DNA of 64,000 nucleotides from Methylibium sp035476815 (GCA_035476815.1 DATILD010000052.1:1-64000); one strand, 5' to 3'; numbered from the stretch's first letter, positions 40,514-51,199 are shown. A program made the numbers and translations. The notes: generated by a model not told the origin, from the sequence alone.

Positions 40514-40568
40514 GCTGTCAGCCGGCTGTCGAAAGCCGGGGCGGCGGCTGTCAATCGGCTGTCCGGCG
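40514..40568. promoter_or_regulatory. 11-bp-phased direct repeats (candidate TctD operator)
   Basis: GCTGTC occurs at 40514, 40525, 40547 and 40558, each at an exact multiple of 11 bases; the third slot (40536) is degenerate. OmpR-family regulators bind tandem direct repeats at this spacing. The array lies in the divergent gap, about 97 bases from the porin start and 81 from tctD. Confidence 0.75.
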
Positions 40569-40648
40569 GTCGCCGCGGTGCTGCCCTCGGCGCCGATCGG
40601 GGCCCGCAGCGGCCCGATCGGCCGCCACTGCGGCGACACTCGCAGCCG

Positions 40649-41338
40649 ATGAAACTGCTGCTGGTCGAAGACGATCTCGCGATGGCCCAGGCGCTCCAGC
40701 TCGCGCTCGAGCGGCGCGGCTTCGAGGTCGCGCGCTGCGCCAACGGCAGCGAGGCGCTGCAGCGGCTGCGCCACGACCCGCCGGACCTCGCGCTGCTCGA
40801 CCTCACCATCCCCGGGCTCGACGGCCTGCAGGTGCTGCACAAGGCGCGCGCCGACGGGCTCAGCGTGCCGATCGTGGTGCTGACGGCGCGCGGCGCGGTC
40901 GGCGACCGCGTGCAGGGCCTGAACGCCGGCGCCGACGACTACCTCGCCAAGCCCTTCGACCTCGACGAGCTGGAGGCGCGCATCCGCGCGCTGCTGCGCC
41001 GCCACGGTCGCGACCAGGGCACGCCGCAGCGCTGCGGGCGGCTCAGCCTGGAGCGCGAGTCGGGCGCGTTCTACGTCGGCGAGCAGGTGCTCGAGCTCAC
41101 GCCGCGCGAGCAGGCGCTGCTGAAGGCGCTGATCGCCCAGCCGGGCCATGCGGTCTCGAAGGACAAGCTGTTCCGCGTCGTGTTCCCGATGGAGACCGAG
41201 ATCCAGTTCGAGGCGATCGAGGTGGTCGCCTACCGGCTGCGCAAGAAGCTGGTCGGCTCGGGCGCGTCGCTGGTGACGCTGCGCGGCCTCGGCTACCTGC
41301 TGCGCGAGCAGGCCGCCGGCGGCGCGGCACCGGGCTGA
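40649..41338 (+). CDS. tctD: TctD response regulator (OmpR family)
   Basis: A 229-residue two-component regulator. The receiver has phosphoacceptor Asp51 (LALLDLTIPGLDG), with VLTARGA and the conserved Lys in YLAKPFD. The C-terminal winged helix (about 130-222) has LTPREQALLKAL and VAYRLRKKL. It pairs with TctE, which follows after 10 bases, and faces the porin-tctCBA operon that it probably activates when tricarboxylate is present. Confidence 0.94.
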   Translation: MKLLLVEDDLAMAQALQLALERRGFEVARCANGSEALQRLRHDPPDLALLDLTIPGLDGLQVLHKARADGLSVPIVVLTARGAVGDRVQGLNAGADDYLAKPFDLDELEARIRALLRRHGRDQGTPQRCGRLSLERESGAFYVGEQVLELTPREQALLKALIAQPGHAVSKDKLFRVVFPMETEIQFEAIEVVAYRLRKKLVGSGASLVTLRGLGYLLREQAAGGAAPG

Positions 41339-41348
41339 GCGGCCGCCG

Positions 41349-42752
41349 ATGCGCCATTCGCTGCGCCGCTACCTGCTGGCCTGGATCGTCGGGCCGATCG
41401 CGCTGTTCGTGCTGTTCGACACCGTGAGCCTGTACCGCAGCGCGCTGGCCTCGATCAACGTGGCCTACGACCGCTCGCTGCTGGCCTCGGCGCGCTCGAT
41501 CGGCGAGCTGCTGACGCTGAAGGACGGCCAGCTGCAGGTCGACCTGCCCTACACCGCGCTCGAGATCTTCGCGGTCGGCAACTCCGGCCGCATGGTCTAC
41601 CGCATCGACGGCTTCGACGGCGAGTTCGTCTCGGGCTATGCCGACCTGCCGCGCTACACCGGCACGATCCCGCAGCAGAGCGCCTACCAGGCGCTGGTCG
41701 ATTTCGTCGATGCCGAGTACCAGGGCGAGCCGGTGCGCATGGCCGCGCTCTACCAGCCGGTGGCCGGCGCCGGCGCGCGCGGCATGGCACGCATCCAGGT
41801 CGCCGAGACGCTGGAGGTGCGCGAGGCGCAGGCGCGCCAGATCCTGGTCGACACGCTGTGGCGCCAGGCGCTGCTGATCGCGGTGGTCGGCCTGGTGACC
41901 TGGGTCGTGGTGGCGCGCGCGCTGCGCCCGGTCGAGGCGCTGCGGCGCGAACTGCGCGCACGTGACGACCGCGACCTGTCGCCGCTGGCCACGTCGGACC
42001 TGCCGAGCGAGCTGCAGCCGGTGGTCGGCGCCGCCAACGAGCTGATGCAGCGCATGGCGCGGCTGGTCGACCTGCAGCGCCGCTTCGTGCGCGATGCCTC
42101 GCACCAGCTGCGCACGCCGCTGGCGGTGCTGAAGATCCAGGCCCAGAACGGCCTGGCCGGCCATGCCGACGCGCGCGCCACGCTGGCCGAGATGGAGCTG
42201 ACGGTCGACCGCGCGACCCGGCTGGCCAACCAGATGCTCGCGCTCGCCAAGGTCGAGCAGGTGCACAACGCCTCGCCGCCCGAGACGGTCGACCTGAACG
42301 AGGTGGCGGCCGAGGTCGCGCTCGACCTGGCGCCGCTGATGGCCGACAAGGCGATCGACTTCGAGCTGGTCGCCCCCGACGCCGCGGTGCCGGTGCGCGG
42401 CCATGCCTGGATGCTGCGCGAGCTGGTGCGCAACCTGCTGCACAACGCGGTACGCGCCACGCCGCCGGGCGCGGCGCTGGCGCTGCGGATCGAGCGCGAC
42501 GCGGCCGAGGCGCGGCTGGTGGTGCGCGACAGCGGCCCGGGTATCGGCGCCGAGCAGCGCGAGCACCTGTTCGAGCCCTTCCACACCGGCCACCCGACCA
42601 GCGGCAGCGGGCTGGGCCTGACGATCTGCCGCGAGGTCTGCGAGCGCCTCGGCGGCCGCATCGAGCTGCGCAACCGCGGCGGCGACGCCGCGCCGCTGGG
42701 GCTGGACGCGGTGGCGGCCTTCCCGCTGGCCGCGCGACAATCGGCGCCGTGA
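41349..42752 (+). CDS. tctE: TctE sensor histidine kinase
   Basis: A 467-residue inner-membrane kinase. TM1 is about 9-27, a periplasmic sensor domain of about 145 residues follows (TctE N-terminal family, with YTALEIFAVGNSGRMVYRIDG), TM2 is about 175-195, then HAMP-like, HisKA (VRDASHQLRTPLAVLKIQ) and HATPase (NLLHNAVRATPPG, DSGPGIG, GSGLGLTICREVCERLGG). It senses an external carboxylate and phosphorylates TctD. The stop overlaps the GTG start of hslR. Confidence 0.93.
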   Translation: MRHSLRRYLLAWIVGPIALFVLFDTVSLYRSALASINVAYDRSLLASARSIGELLTLKDGQLQVDLPYTALEIFAVGNSGRMVYRIDGFDGEFVSGYADLPRYTGTIPQQSAYQALVDFVDAEYQGEPVRMAALYQPVAGAGARGMARIQVAETLEVREAQARQILVDTLWRQALLIAVVGLVTWVVVARALRPVEALRRELRARDDRDLSPLATSDLPSELQPVVGAANELMQRMARLVDLQRRFVRDASHQLRTPLAVLKIQAQNGLAGHADARATLAEMELTVDRATRLANQMLALAKVEQVHNASPPETVDLNEVAAEVALDLAPLMADKAIDFELVAPDAAVPVRGHAWMLRELVRNLLHNAVRATPPGAALALRIERDAAEARLVVRDSGPGIGAEQREHLFEPFHTGHPTSGSGLGLTICREVCERLGGRIELRNRGGDAAPLGLDAVAAFPLAARQSAP

Positions 42753-43159
42753 CGGCGACTCCTTCCCCCGGCGTGCGGCTCGACAAGTGGCTGTGGGCCG
42801 CGCGCTTCTTCAAGACCCGCAGCCTGGCGGCCGACGAGATCGGCAAGCACCGCGTGCAGGTCAACGGCCAGGTCGCCAAGGCCTCGCGCGAGCTCAAGCC
42901 CGGCGACGAGGTCGCGCTGCGCCAGGGCGCGGTCGCGCGCACCGTGACCGTGCGCGGACTCAGCCACGTGCGCGGGCCGGCGCCGGTCGCCCAGGCGCTG
43001 TACGAGGAGACCGCCGCCAGCCTGGCCGCCCGCGAGGCCCAGGCCAGCCAGCGCCGGCTGGCGCCGGAGCCGGCGCTGGCGATCGAACAGGGCCGCCCGA
43101 CCAAGCGCGACCGCCGCCAGCTCGCCGACTGGGACCGCTGGAGCGCCACGCTCGATTGA
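42749..43159 (+). CDS. hslR: Heat-shock protein Hsp15 (S4-domain RNA-binding)
   Basis: A 136-residue protein of the Hsp15 family, which binds 50S subunits carrying stalled nascent chains and aids ribosome recycling. The S4 domain is VRLDKWLWAARFFKTRSLAADEIGKHRVQVNGQVAKASRELKPGDEV. The C-terminal GRPTKRDRRQLADW is characteristic. The GTG start overlaps tctE (GTGA). It stands directly before the heat-shock genes grpE-dnaK-dnaJ, though a sigma-32 promoter after it suggests grpE can be expressed separately. Confidence 0.93.
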   Translation: MTATPSPGVRLDKWLWAARFFKTRSLAADEIGKHRVQVNGQVAKASRELKPGDEVALRQGAVARTVTVRGLSHVRGPAPVAQALYEETAASLAAREAQASQRRLAPEPALAIEQGRPTKRDRRQLADWDRWSATLD

Positions 43160-43188
43160 CCCGGCGGTTCGTCGCTCGGAAAAACCCT

Positions 43189-43216
43189 CTTGAAATCGAG
43201 GTCGGTGCCCCCAGTT
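43189..43216 (+). promoter_or_regulatory. Sigma-32 (heat-shock) promoter of grpE
   Basis: CTTGAAA at 43189-43195, 13-base spacer, CCCCAGTT at 43209-43216: one base from the heat-shock consensus CTTGAAA-N11-15-CCCCATTT. It lies about 40 bases before the grpE ATG. Confidence 0.82.
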
Positions 43217-43256
43217 GCCGCCGGTCCCCGCGATTTCGACGCCTTCCCTCCCGACC

Positions 43257-43796
43257 ATGGCCCATCCCGAACCGACCGACGCCTCCGCCGCCGACACCCC
43301 GCCCGAGGCGGCCGCCGCCCCGGCCGCCGATGCCCTCCCCACCCCCGAACAACGCATCGCCGAGCTCGAAGCCAAGCAGATCGAACTGGCCGACGCCTAC
43401 CTGCGCGGCAAGGCCGAGGTCGAGAACATCCGTCGCCGCTCGGACGAGGAGATGAGCAAGGCACGCAAGTTCGCCGTCGAATCCTTCGCCGAGAGCCTGC
43501 TGCCGGTCAAGGACAGCCTGGAGGCCGCACTCGCGATCGAGAACGCCTCGGTCGACCAGCTGCGCGAGGGCACCCACGCGACGCTGCGCCAGCTCGGCCA
43601 GGCGCTCGAGCGCAACAAGGTGCTCGAGATCGCGCCGCCCGCCGGCACCAAGTTCGACCCCCACCAGCACCAGGCGATCAGCGTGGTGCCGGCCGAGCAG
43701 GAGGCCAACACCGTGGTCGCCGTGCTGCAGAAGGGCTATCTGATCGCCGACCGGGTGCTGCGCCCGGCCCTCGTCACCGTCGCGGCGCCGAAATAG
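43257..43796 (+). CDS. grpE: Nucleotide exchange factor GrpE
   Basis: A 179-residue nucleotide exchange factor for DnaK. A disordered Ala/Pro-rich N-terminus is followed by the long dimerising helix (RIAELEAKQIELADAYLRGKAEVENIRRRSDEE) and the beta domain with FDPHQHQAISVVPAEQEANTVVAVLQKGYLIADRVLRPALVTVA. The start at MAHPEPTD follows the sigma-32 promoter. dnaK is 81 bases downstream. Confidence 0.95.
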   Translation: MAHPEPTDASAADTPPEAAAAPAADALPTPEQRIAELEAKQIELADAYLRGKAEVENIRRRSDEEMSKARKFAVESFAESLLPVKDSLEAALAIENASVDQLREGTHATLRQLGQALERNKVLEIAPPAGTKFDPHQHQAISVVPAEQEANTVVAVLQKGYLIADRVLRPALVTVAAPK

Positions 43797-43825
43797 GCCG
43801 CCCGCCCCGCTTGAACCCGCCGAAG

Positions 43826-43834
43826 TTATCCACA
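43826..43834 (+). promoter_or_regulatory. Perfect DnaA box before dnaK
   Basis: TTATCCACA within GAAGTTATCCACAACTTC, a six-base inverted repeat, in the 81-base grpE-dnaK gap. It is the second perfect DnaA 9-mer in this window. Confidence 0.5.
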
Positions 43835-43877
43835 ACTTCCGGACAACCCGACTTTCGTTTCTGAGGAGCACACGACC

Positions 43878-45842
<1,965 letters not shown>

Positions 45843-45843
45843 T

Positions 45844-45863
45844 CCGCGGGACGGCCCCCGCGG
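45844..45863 (+). repeat. Hairpin between dnaK and dnaJ
   Basis: CCGCGGG-ACGGCC-CCCGCGG, a seven-base perfect stem directly after the dnaK stop, without T-run. It may reduce read-through so that DnaJ is made at lower level than DnaK. Confidence 0.55.
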
Positions 45864-45940
45864 CCGCCCCGGCATCGCGCCGCGCCCGAGCCCGACGGCT
45901 CCGCGCGGCGGTTTCCTTCCTGCCTGCCTGAGACCTGCCC

Positions 45941-47086
45941 ATGGCCAAGCGCGACTACTACGAGATCCTCGGCGTTCCGAAGAACGCCAGCGAGGACGAC
46001 ATCAAGAAGGCCTACCGCAAGCAGGCCATGAAGCACCACCCCGACCGCAACCAGGGCGACGGGGCGAAGGGCGCCGAGGAGAAGTTCAAGGAGGCCAAGG
46101 AGGCCTACGAGATGCTCTCCGACGGCCAGAAGCGCGCCGCCTACGACCAGTACGGCCATGCCGGCGTCGACGCCCAGATGGGCCGCGGCGGTCCCGGCCA
46201 GGAGGGTTTCGGCGGCTTCGCCGAGGCCTTCGGCGACATCTTCGGCGACATCTTCGGCCAGCAGGGCGGCGGCGGCCGCCGCGGCGGTGGCCAGCAGGTC
46301 TACCGCGGCAGCGACCTCAGCTACGCGATGGAGATCACGCTCGAGGAGGCCGCGCACGGCAAGGACACGCAGATCCGCATCCCGAGCTGGAACGACTGCG
46401 ACACCTGCCACGGCAGCGGCGCCAAGCCCGGCACCAGCCCCAAGACCTGCAGCACCTGCAACGGCTCGGGCCAGGTGCACCTGCGCCAGGGCTTCTTCAG
46501 CATCCAGCAGACCTGCCCGCAGTGCCGCGGCAGCGGCAAGGTGATCCCCGACCCCTGCGTCACCTGCCATGGCGCCGGCCGCATCAAGACCAACAAGACG
46601 CTCGAGGTCAAGATCCCGCCCGGCATCAACGAGGGCATGCGCATCCGCTCGAGCGGCAACGGCGAGCCGGGCCACAACGGCGGTCCTCCGGGGGACCTCT
46701 ACATCGAGATCCGCATCAAGCAGCACGAGATCTTCGAGCGCGACGGCGACGACCTGCACTGCACCGTGCCGGTCGGCATCGCGACCGCGGCGCTCGGCGG
46801 CGGCATCGAGGTGCCGACGCTCGGCGGCAAGGCCGAGATCGAGCTGCCCGAGGGCACCCAGCATGGCAAGACCTTCCGGCTGCGCGGCAAGGGCGTGAAG
46901 GGGGTGCGCTCCAGCTACCCCGGCGACCTGTACTGCCATGTCTCGGTCGAGACGCCGATCAAGCTGACCGAGCACCAGCGCAAGCTGCTCAAGGAGCTCG
47001 ACGAGAGCTTCAAGAAGAGCGGCGACCGCCACTCGCCCAACGCGAAGAGCTGGACCGACCGGGTCAAGGACCTGTTCAAGTCGTGA
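45941..47086 (+). CDS. dnaJ: Chaperone DnaJ (Hsp40)
   Basis: A 381-residue type I J-protein. The J domain (1-70) has HPDRN, a Gly/Phe-rich linker follows (about 76-115), and four CxxCxGxG repeats form the two zinc sites: CDTCHGSG, CSTCNGSG, CPQCRGSG, CVTCHGAG. The C-terminal client-binding domain is complete. The ATG is preceded by CTGCCTGAGACC with no strong Shine-Dalgarno sequence. Confidence 0.97.
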   Translation: MAKRDYYEILGVPKNASEDDIKKAYRKQAMKHHPDRNQGDGAKGAEEKFKEAKEAYEMLSDGQKRAAYDQYGHAGVDAQMGRGGPGQEGFGGFAEAFGDIFGDIFGQQGGGGRRGGGQQVYRGSDLSYAMEITLEEAAHGKDTQIRIPSWNDCDTCHGSGAKPGTSPKTCSTCNGSGQVHLRQGFFSIQQTCPQCRGSGKVIPDPCVTCHGAGRIKTNKTLEVKIPPGINEGMRIRSSGNGEPGHNGGPPGDLYIEIRIKQHEIFERDGDDLHCTVPVGIATAALGGGIEVPTLGGKAEIELPEGTQHGKTFRLRGKGVKGVRSSYPGDLYCHVSVETPIKLTEHQRKLLKELDESFKKSGDRHSPNAKSWTDRVKDLFKS

Positions 47087-47116
47087 GGCTGAGCCCGGCC
47101 GCCGCCGGGCTCAGCC
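47087..47116. terminator. Hairpin between convergent dnaJ and kinase genes
   Basis: Thirteen-base perfect stem (GGCTGAGCCCGGC / GCCGGGCTCAGCC, loop CGCC) starting right after the dnaJ stop and covering the stop codon of the convergent kinase gene at 47111. No T-run follows on either strand. Confidence 0.6.
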
Positions 47117-47722
47117 GCCGAGCACCAGCTCGAACAGCGCGCCGCCCTCGGGGCGGTTGACCAGGCCCAGGGAGCCGTCATGGGCCTCGGCCACGGCCCG
47201 GCACAGCGTGCTGCCCAGGCCGGTGCGGTGCTCGCTCGCGTCGGCCGCGCCCAGGCCCGGTCCGTCGTCGGCGATCCAGAACACCAGCCGCTCGCCGTCG
47301 CGGCGCGCCCCGAGCACGATCTCGCGGCGCGCGAAGCGCCCGGCATTGTGCAGGGCCGCGTCGAGCGCCAGGCCGACGAGGCGCGGGTCGAAGAACCAGA
47401 ACGCGGGCAGGTCCTGCGGCCACGGCGCGAGCCGCAGCGCGGCGCCACCCGCCGGCGGCGCGTTGCGGGCCCGCAGCGTCTGCAGGAAGTCCTGCGGCGA
47501 CTCGTCGGTGCGCCACGCGTGCATCGTGCCCTGGTTGCCGTAGAGCATCAGGAACATCACGAAGCGCTGGCGCAGCTCGCGGCAGTGGCGGTGCGCGCGT
47601 TGCGCCAGCTCGGGCCGCGGCTCGGCGGCCAGGGTCCCGAGGCTGGCCTCGAGCGAGCCGAGCGCGTTCTTCAGGTCGTGCACGACCAGCGCCACGAGCT
47701 CGGGCGCCATCGCGACGTTCAT
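47111..47722 (-). CDS. Small cytoplasmic histidine-kinase-like protein
   Basis: A 203-residue protein of HisKA plus HATPase type without sensor domain. The H-box is ALVVHDLKNALGSLEASL (His15). The ATPase part has a weak N-box (DAALHNAGRFARREIVLG), IADDGPGLGAAD and GLGSTLCRAVAEAHDGSL. Its start overlaps the stop of the TPR response regulator (ATGA), so the two proteins are probably partners. It must take its signal from another protein, perhaps through the regulator's TPR region. Function is unknown. Confidence 0.8.
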   Translation of the reverse strand: MNVAMAPELVALVVHDLKNALGSLEASLGTLAAEPRPELAQRAHRHCRELRQRFVMFLMLYGNQGTMHAWRTDESPQDFLQTLRARNAPPAGGAALRLAPWPQDLPAFWFFDPRLVGLALDAALHNAGRFARREIVLGARRDGERLVFWIADDGPGLGAADASEHRTGLGSTLCRAVAEAHDGSLGLVNRPEGGALFELVLGG

Positions 47723-49356
47723 GCCTGCGCCTGCGCCGACAGCGAACCCACCGTCTCGCGGTAGTAGCGCTGCATCTGCGTCATGCGGTCGCTGGCCGGC
47801 ATCAGCTTCTCGAGCCGCGCGAGGTAGAGCCGCACCTTCTCGACCACCCCGGCGTTGAGCTGCTTCTTCAGCCGCAGCGACAGGCAGTTCATCTGCGCGG
47901 CCTGCAGCAGCACGCCGGTGTTCTCCGGGTACTCCCTGACCGCCGACTCGATCAGCGACAGCGCGTCGTCGATGCGGTGGTTGCGGAACATCGCCTTGGC
48001 CTCGCTGACGCGCGAGTCCAGCCCGGCCGCGGCGGCGTCGACCACCTGGCCGATCTTGTCGCCATGGCCGGTGTCCTGCAGCGCGTTGGCGATCCACTGC
48101 TTGACGCGCGGGTTCTCGTGGTCGGAGGCGACCGCGGTCTGCATCAGCTTCAGCCCGGCCGCCTCGTCGCCCGCCATCAGCTCGGCCTTGGCGAGCGCGA
48201 CGGTGGCGAAGTCGGCCTTGGCGGTGCGCAGCGTCTCGCGCGCCCGCGCCATCAGCTTCGCGGCGCCGTCGGCGTCGCCGGCCTTGGACAGCCCCTGGGC
48301 CTTGATCGCCAGCGCGACTGGCTCGAACTGCGGGTTGCTGCGCTGGCCGTGGGCGGCCTCGTCGAGCAGTGCCGCGGCTTCGCCGCACTGGCCGCGGTCG
48401 ACCAGCGTCTGGGCCAGCGCCAGCGTGTCCTGCGGCTGCGCGCTCATCGAGCCCCTGGTGGCCTTGGTGACCTTGGCCAGGCACTCGTGCGCGGCCTCCA
48501 GGTCGCCGTTGCGGTAGGCGCTCTCGGCCACCAGCCGCAAGCGCCGCGCCGAGGGCACGACCGCCGCGGCGTCGCGCAGCACCCATTGCGCGCCCTTGGC
48601 GTCGCCCTGGGCCTCGAGCGCCTCGGCCACCACGTCGTAGGCCGCGAGGTTCTTCTCGCCGTCCTTGGAATTGATGATGTCGTAGGCGACCAGCTTGGCC
48701 TCCTCGTAGGCCCCGGTGGCCTTGTGCGCGCGCGCCAGGCCGAGCTGGGCCCAGACCAGCTGCGAGCGCTGCGACAGCGCCGCCAGAAAGACCGTCTTCG
48801 CGTCCTCGTGGCGGCCGAGCTGCAGCAGCAGCTGGCCCTTGAGCTGCAGCGCCTGCACGAACCAGCGGTCCTTGCGGGCGAGCAGGGTGTCGCACTCCAG
48901 CACCGCGGCCGGCAGGTCGCGCCGCGCCATGCGGGCATGCACCGGCGCGAACACGCGGCGGCGTTCGAGCTGGGCCTTGAGGCGGCCCTCGATGTCGGCG
49001 GCGGTGATCGGCTTGAGCAGGTAGGCGTCCGGGCAGTGTTCGGTCGCCGAGGCCACCGACGCGTAGGCGTTCTCGGCGGTGACCATGAAGAACAGGCAGT
49101 CGGGTGCGAGCAGGTTGTTCTCGCGCAGGTGCTCGAAGAACTGCTGGCCGTCGGTGCGGTGGTTCAGGTTGTAGTCGCACAGGATCAGGCCATAGGGCTT
49201 GCTGCGCACCAGCCGCAGCGCGTCATCGGCGTTGAGCGCGTGGTCGACCTTGCCGATGCCCAGCATCGCGAGCTGACCGCGCAGCGTGGTCTGCTGCACG
49301 GCCATGTCGTCGACGATCAGGGCTTGCAGCTTCGAGTACGGTGTTTCGATCGGCAT
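47719..49356 (-). CDS. Response regulator with TPR-repeat output region
   Basis: A 545-residue protein with a receiver domain at 1-130 (phosphoacceptor Asp61 in LILCDYNLNHRTDG; acidic pocket VDD; LLKPITAADIEG) and about 400 residues of helical TPR-like repeats (GRHEDAKTVFLAALS, GAYEEAKLVAYDIINSK, GDLEAAHECLAKVTK and others). There is no DNA-binding or enzymatic domain, so output is probably protein-protein contact, as in VieB-like regulators. It is translationally coupled to a small kinase. The gene is divergent from eptA across 118 bases. Confidence 0.85.
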   Translation of the reverse strand: MPIETPYSKLQALIVDDMAVQQTTLRGQLAMLGIGKVDHALNADDALRLVRSKPYGLILCDYNLNHRTDGQQFFEHLRENNLLAPDCLFFMVTAENAYASVASATEHCPDAYLLKPITAADIEGRLKAQLERRRVFAPVHARMARRDLPAAVLECDTLLARKDRWFVQALQLKGQLLLQLGRHEDAKTVFLAALSQRSQLVWAQLGLARAHKATGAYEEAKLVAYDIINSKDGEKNLAAYDVVAEALEAQGDAKGAQWVLRDAAAVVPSARRLRLVAESAYRNGDLEAAHECLAKVTKATRGSMSAQPQDTLALAQTLVDRGQCGEAAALLDEAAHGQRSNPQFEPVALAIKAQGLSKAGDADGAAKLMARARETLRTAKADFATVALAKAELMAGDEAAGLKLMQTAVASDHENPRVKQWIANALQDTGHGDKIGQVVDAAAAGLDSRVSEAKAMFRNHRIDDALSLIESAVREYPENTGVLLQAAQMNCLSLRLKKQLNAGVVEKVRLYLARLEKLMPASDRMTQMQRYYRETVGSLSAQAQA

Positions 49357-49435
49357 GGCATCGACACGGGTTCACGGGAGGGCCCCGTCAGGGGACGGCA
49401 TGGAAGGGGTTTCGGCCGCGGCCGGCACAACTTGA

Positions 49436-49452
49436 GCTAAGGCGCCCTTAAG
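49436..49452 (-). promoter_or_regulatory. PmrA/QseB-like direct repeat before eptA
   Basis: On the minus strand CTTAAGGGCGCCTTAGC: CTTAA-type half-sites spaced 11 bases apart, the layout of PmrA/BasR and QseB sites. It lies 22 bases before the eptA ATG. The second half-site is imperfect and the position is closer to the start than usual. Confidence 0.35.
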
Positions 49453-49474
49453 GCGCGGCCGGCATCGTGGCGGC

Positions 49475-51166
49475 ATGTCCTCGATCACGACCCTGCCGTG
49501 GCCGTGGCGTGCACGGCGCGCCGACCGCCCCGCCGCCCGCGCGTGGAACCCGTCCCTGCTGGTCCTGGCGGCATCGGCCTGGCTGGCCGGACCCGCGAAC
49601 TGGCCGCTGTGGCGCGCCATCGCGACGCTGCCGGACCTTCACGGCCCGCAGGCCCTGGCCTTCGCCGCGACCTTCGGCCTGATGACCTGGGCGCTGCTCG
49701 TCGCGCTGCTCGGCCTGCTGGCCTGGCGGGCGACCTTGAAGCCGGCGATCACGCTGCTGCTGCCGCTCGCCGCCGTGGCGGCCCACTTCATGGGCAGTTA
49801 CGGCGTCGTGATCGACCCCTCCATGGTCGGCAACATCCTCGGCACCGATGCGCGCGAGGTGCGTGACCTGCTCGACGGCCGGCTGCTGCTGCCGCTGACG
49901 CTGCTCGCCGGGTTGCCGCTGTGGTGGCTGTGGCGCACCCCGGTCGCGCATCCGGGCTGGCGCGCCGCGGCGCTGCGCAACGCGGTGCTGCTGGTCTTGA
50001 GCCTGTGCGGCGCCATGGTGCTGGGCCTGGCCGATTACCAGGACCTCGCCTCCGTCATGCGCACCCACAAGTCGCTGCGCTACCAGGTCAGCCCCTTCAA
50101 CGCGCTCTACTCGGTCGCACGAGCGGCACGCGCCTCGCCGCGTGCCGCGGCGCCGCTGCCGATCGGGCTCGAAGCCCGGCCGCTGCCACCGCGCGCCGGC
50201 CAGCTGCCGCCGCTGCTGCTGCTGGTGATCGGCGAGACGGCGCGTGCCGACCACTTTGCGCTCAACGGCTACGGCCGCGACACCAATGCCGAACTGCGGG
50301 GCCTGGACGTGCTGAGCTTCCGTCGCGTCGCGTCCTGCGGGACCAACACCGCCGCCTCCCTCCCCTGCATGCTGTCGGCCGCGGGGCGCGAGCGCCACGA
50401 GGCGCGGGCGCAGGACAGCGAGAACCTGCTCGACCTGTTGCAGCGCGCCGGCCTGGCGGTGCTGTGGATCGAGAACCAGGCCGGCTGCAAGGAGGCTTGC
50501 AACCGCGTGCCTCGCACGCGACCGGAGCAGCCCGCGCCCGGCGCCACGCCGCCCGACGCATCGCTGTGCCCGGGCGGCGAATGCCTCGACGGTGCGCTGC
50601 TGCACGGCCTGGACGAACGCCTCGCCGCGCTGCCCGCCGAACGGCGCGCGCGCGGCGTCGTGCTGGTGCTGCACCAGATGGGCAGCCACGGTCCGGCCTA
50701 TGCGGCGCGCTCGCCGGCCGGCCGCAAGCCCTTCCAGCCGGAATGCCGCAGCCCGGCGCTGTCGCAATGCGATCGGCAGTCGCTGCTCAATGCCTACGAC
50801 AACTCGATCGCCTACACCGACCATGTGCTGGCACAGGCGATCGGCTGGCTCGAACGCCAGGACGGCGTCGACCCGGCCCTGCTCTACCTGTCCGACCATG
50901 GCGAGTCGCTGGGCGAAAACGGCCTGTACCTGCACGGCATGCCCTACAGGCTGGCGCCGCCCGAGCAGACCCATGTGCCGATGATCGCGTGGCTGCCGCC
51001 GCGTCGGCTCGCGGCCGACCGGTTGGACACCGGCTGCCTGCGCGGCCGCCTCGATGCCGAACTGAGCCACGACCACCTGTTCCACACCGTGCTCGGGCTG
51101 GCGCGGGTGGGCGCCACGGAGTACCGACCGGCGCTCGACGCGCTGGCGCCCTGCCGGGGCGTCTGA
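49475..51166 (+). CDS. eptA: Lipid A phosphoethanolamine transferase (EptA/PmrC family)
   Basis: A 563-residue inner-membrane enzyme that adds phosphoethanolamine to lipid A, lowering negative charge and polymyxin binding. Five membrane helices lie in the first 185 residues. The periplasmic catalytic domain has VIGETARADHFALNGYGRDTN, SCGTNTAASLPCM (catalytic Thr), HQMGSHGPAY, LNAYDNSIAYTDHVL, LYLSDHGESLGENGLYLHG and paired cysteines. Chromosomal members of this family are common in Burkholderiales; nothing around it suggests recent mobility. Confidence 0.92.
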   Translation: MSSITTLPWPWRARRADRPAARAWNPSLLVLAASAWLAGPANWPLWRAIATLPDLHGPQALAFAATFGLMTWALLVALLGLLAWRATLKPAITLLLPLAAVAAHFMGSYGVVIDPSMVGNILGTDAREVRDLLDGRLLLPLTLLAGLPLWWLWRTPVAHPGWRAAALRNAVLLVLSLCGAMVLGLADYQDLASVMRTHKSLRYQVSPFNALYSVARAARASPRAAAPLPIGLEARPLPPRAGQLPPLLLLVIGETARADHFALNGYGRDTNAELRGLDVLSFRRVASCGTNTAASLPCMLSAAGRERHEARAQDSENLLDLLQRAGLAVLWIENQAGCKEACNRVPRTRPEQPAPGATPPDASLCPGGECLDGALLHGLDERLAALPAERRARGVVLVLHQMGSHGPAYAARSPAGRKPFQPECRSPALSQCDRQSLLNAYDNSIAYTDHVLAQAIGWLERQDGVDPALLYLSDHGESLGENGLYLHGMPYRLAPPEQTHVPMIAWLPPRRLAADRLDTGCLRGRLDAELSHDHLFHTVLGLARVGATEYRPALDALAPCRGV

Positions 51167-51199
51167 GGGCGTCCGCGGTTCCGCGCGGTTCGGCGCGGT

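Noticed and set aside
40514..40568. Mini-CRISPR or tandem-repeat minisatellite
   Set aside because: Units are 11 bases in phase without spacers and lie in a divergent regulatory gap; an operator explains them better.
49475..51166. Mobile colistin-resistance gene (mcr)
   Set aside because: Base use matches the neighbours and there are no insertion sequences; it looks like a resident chromosomal eptA.
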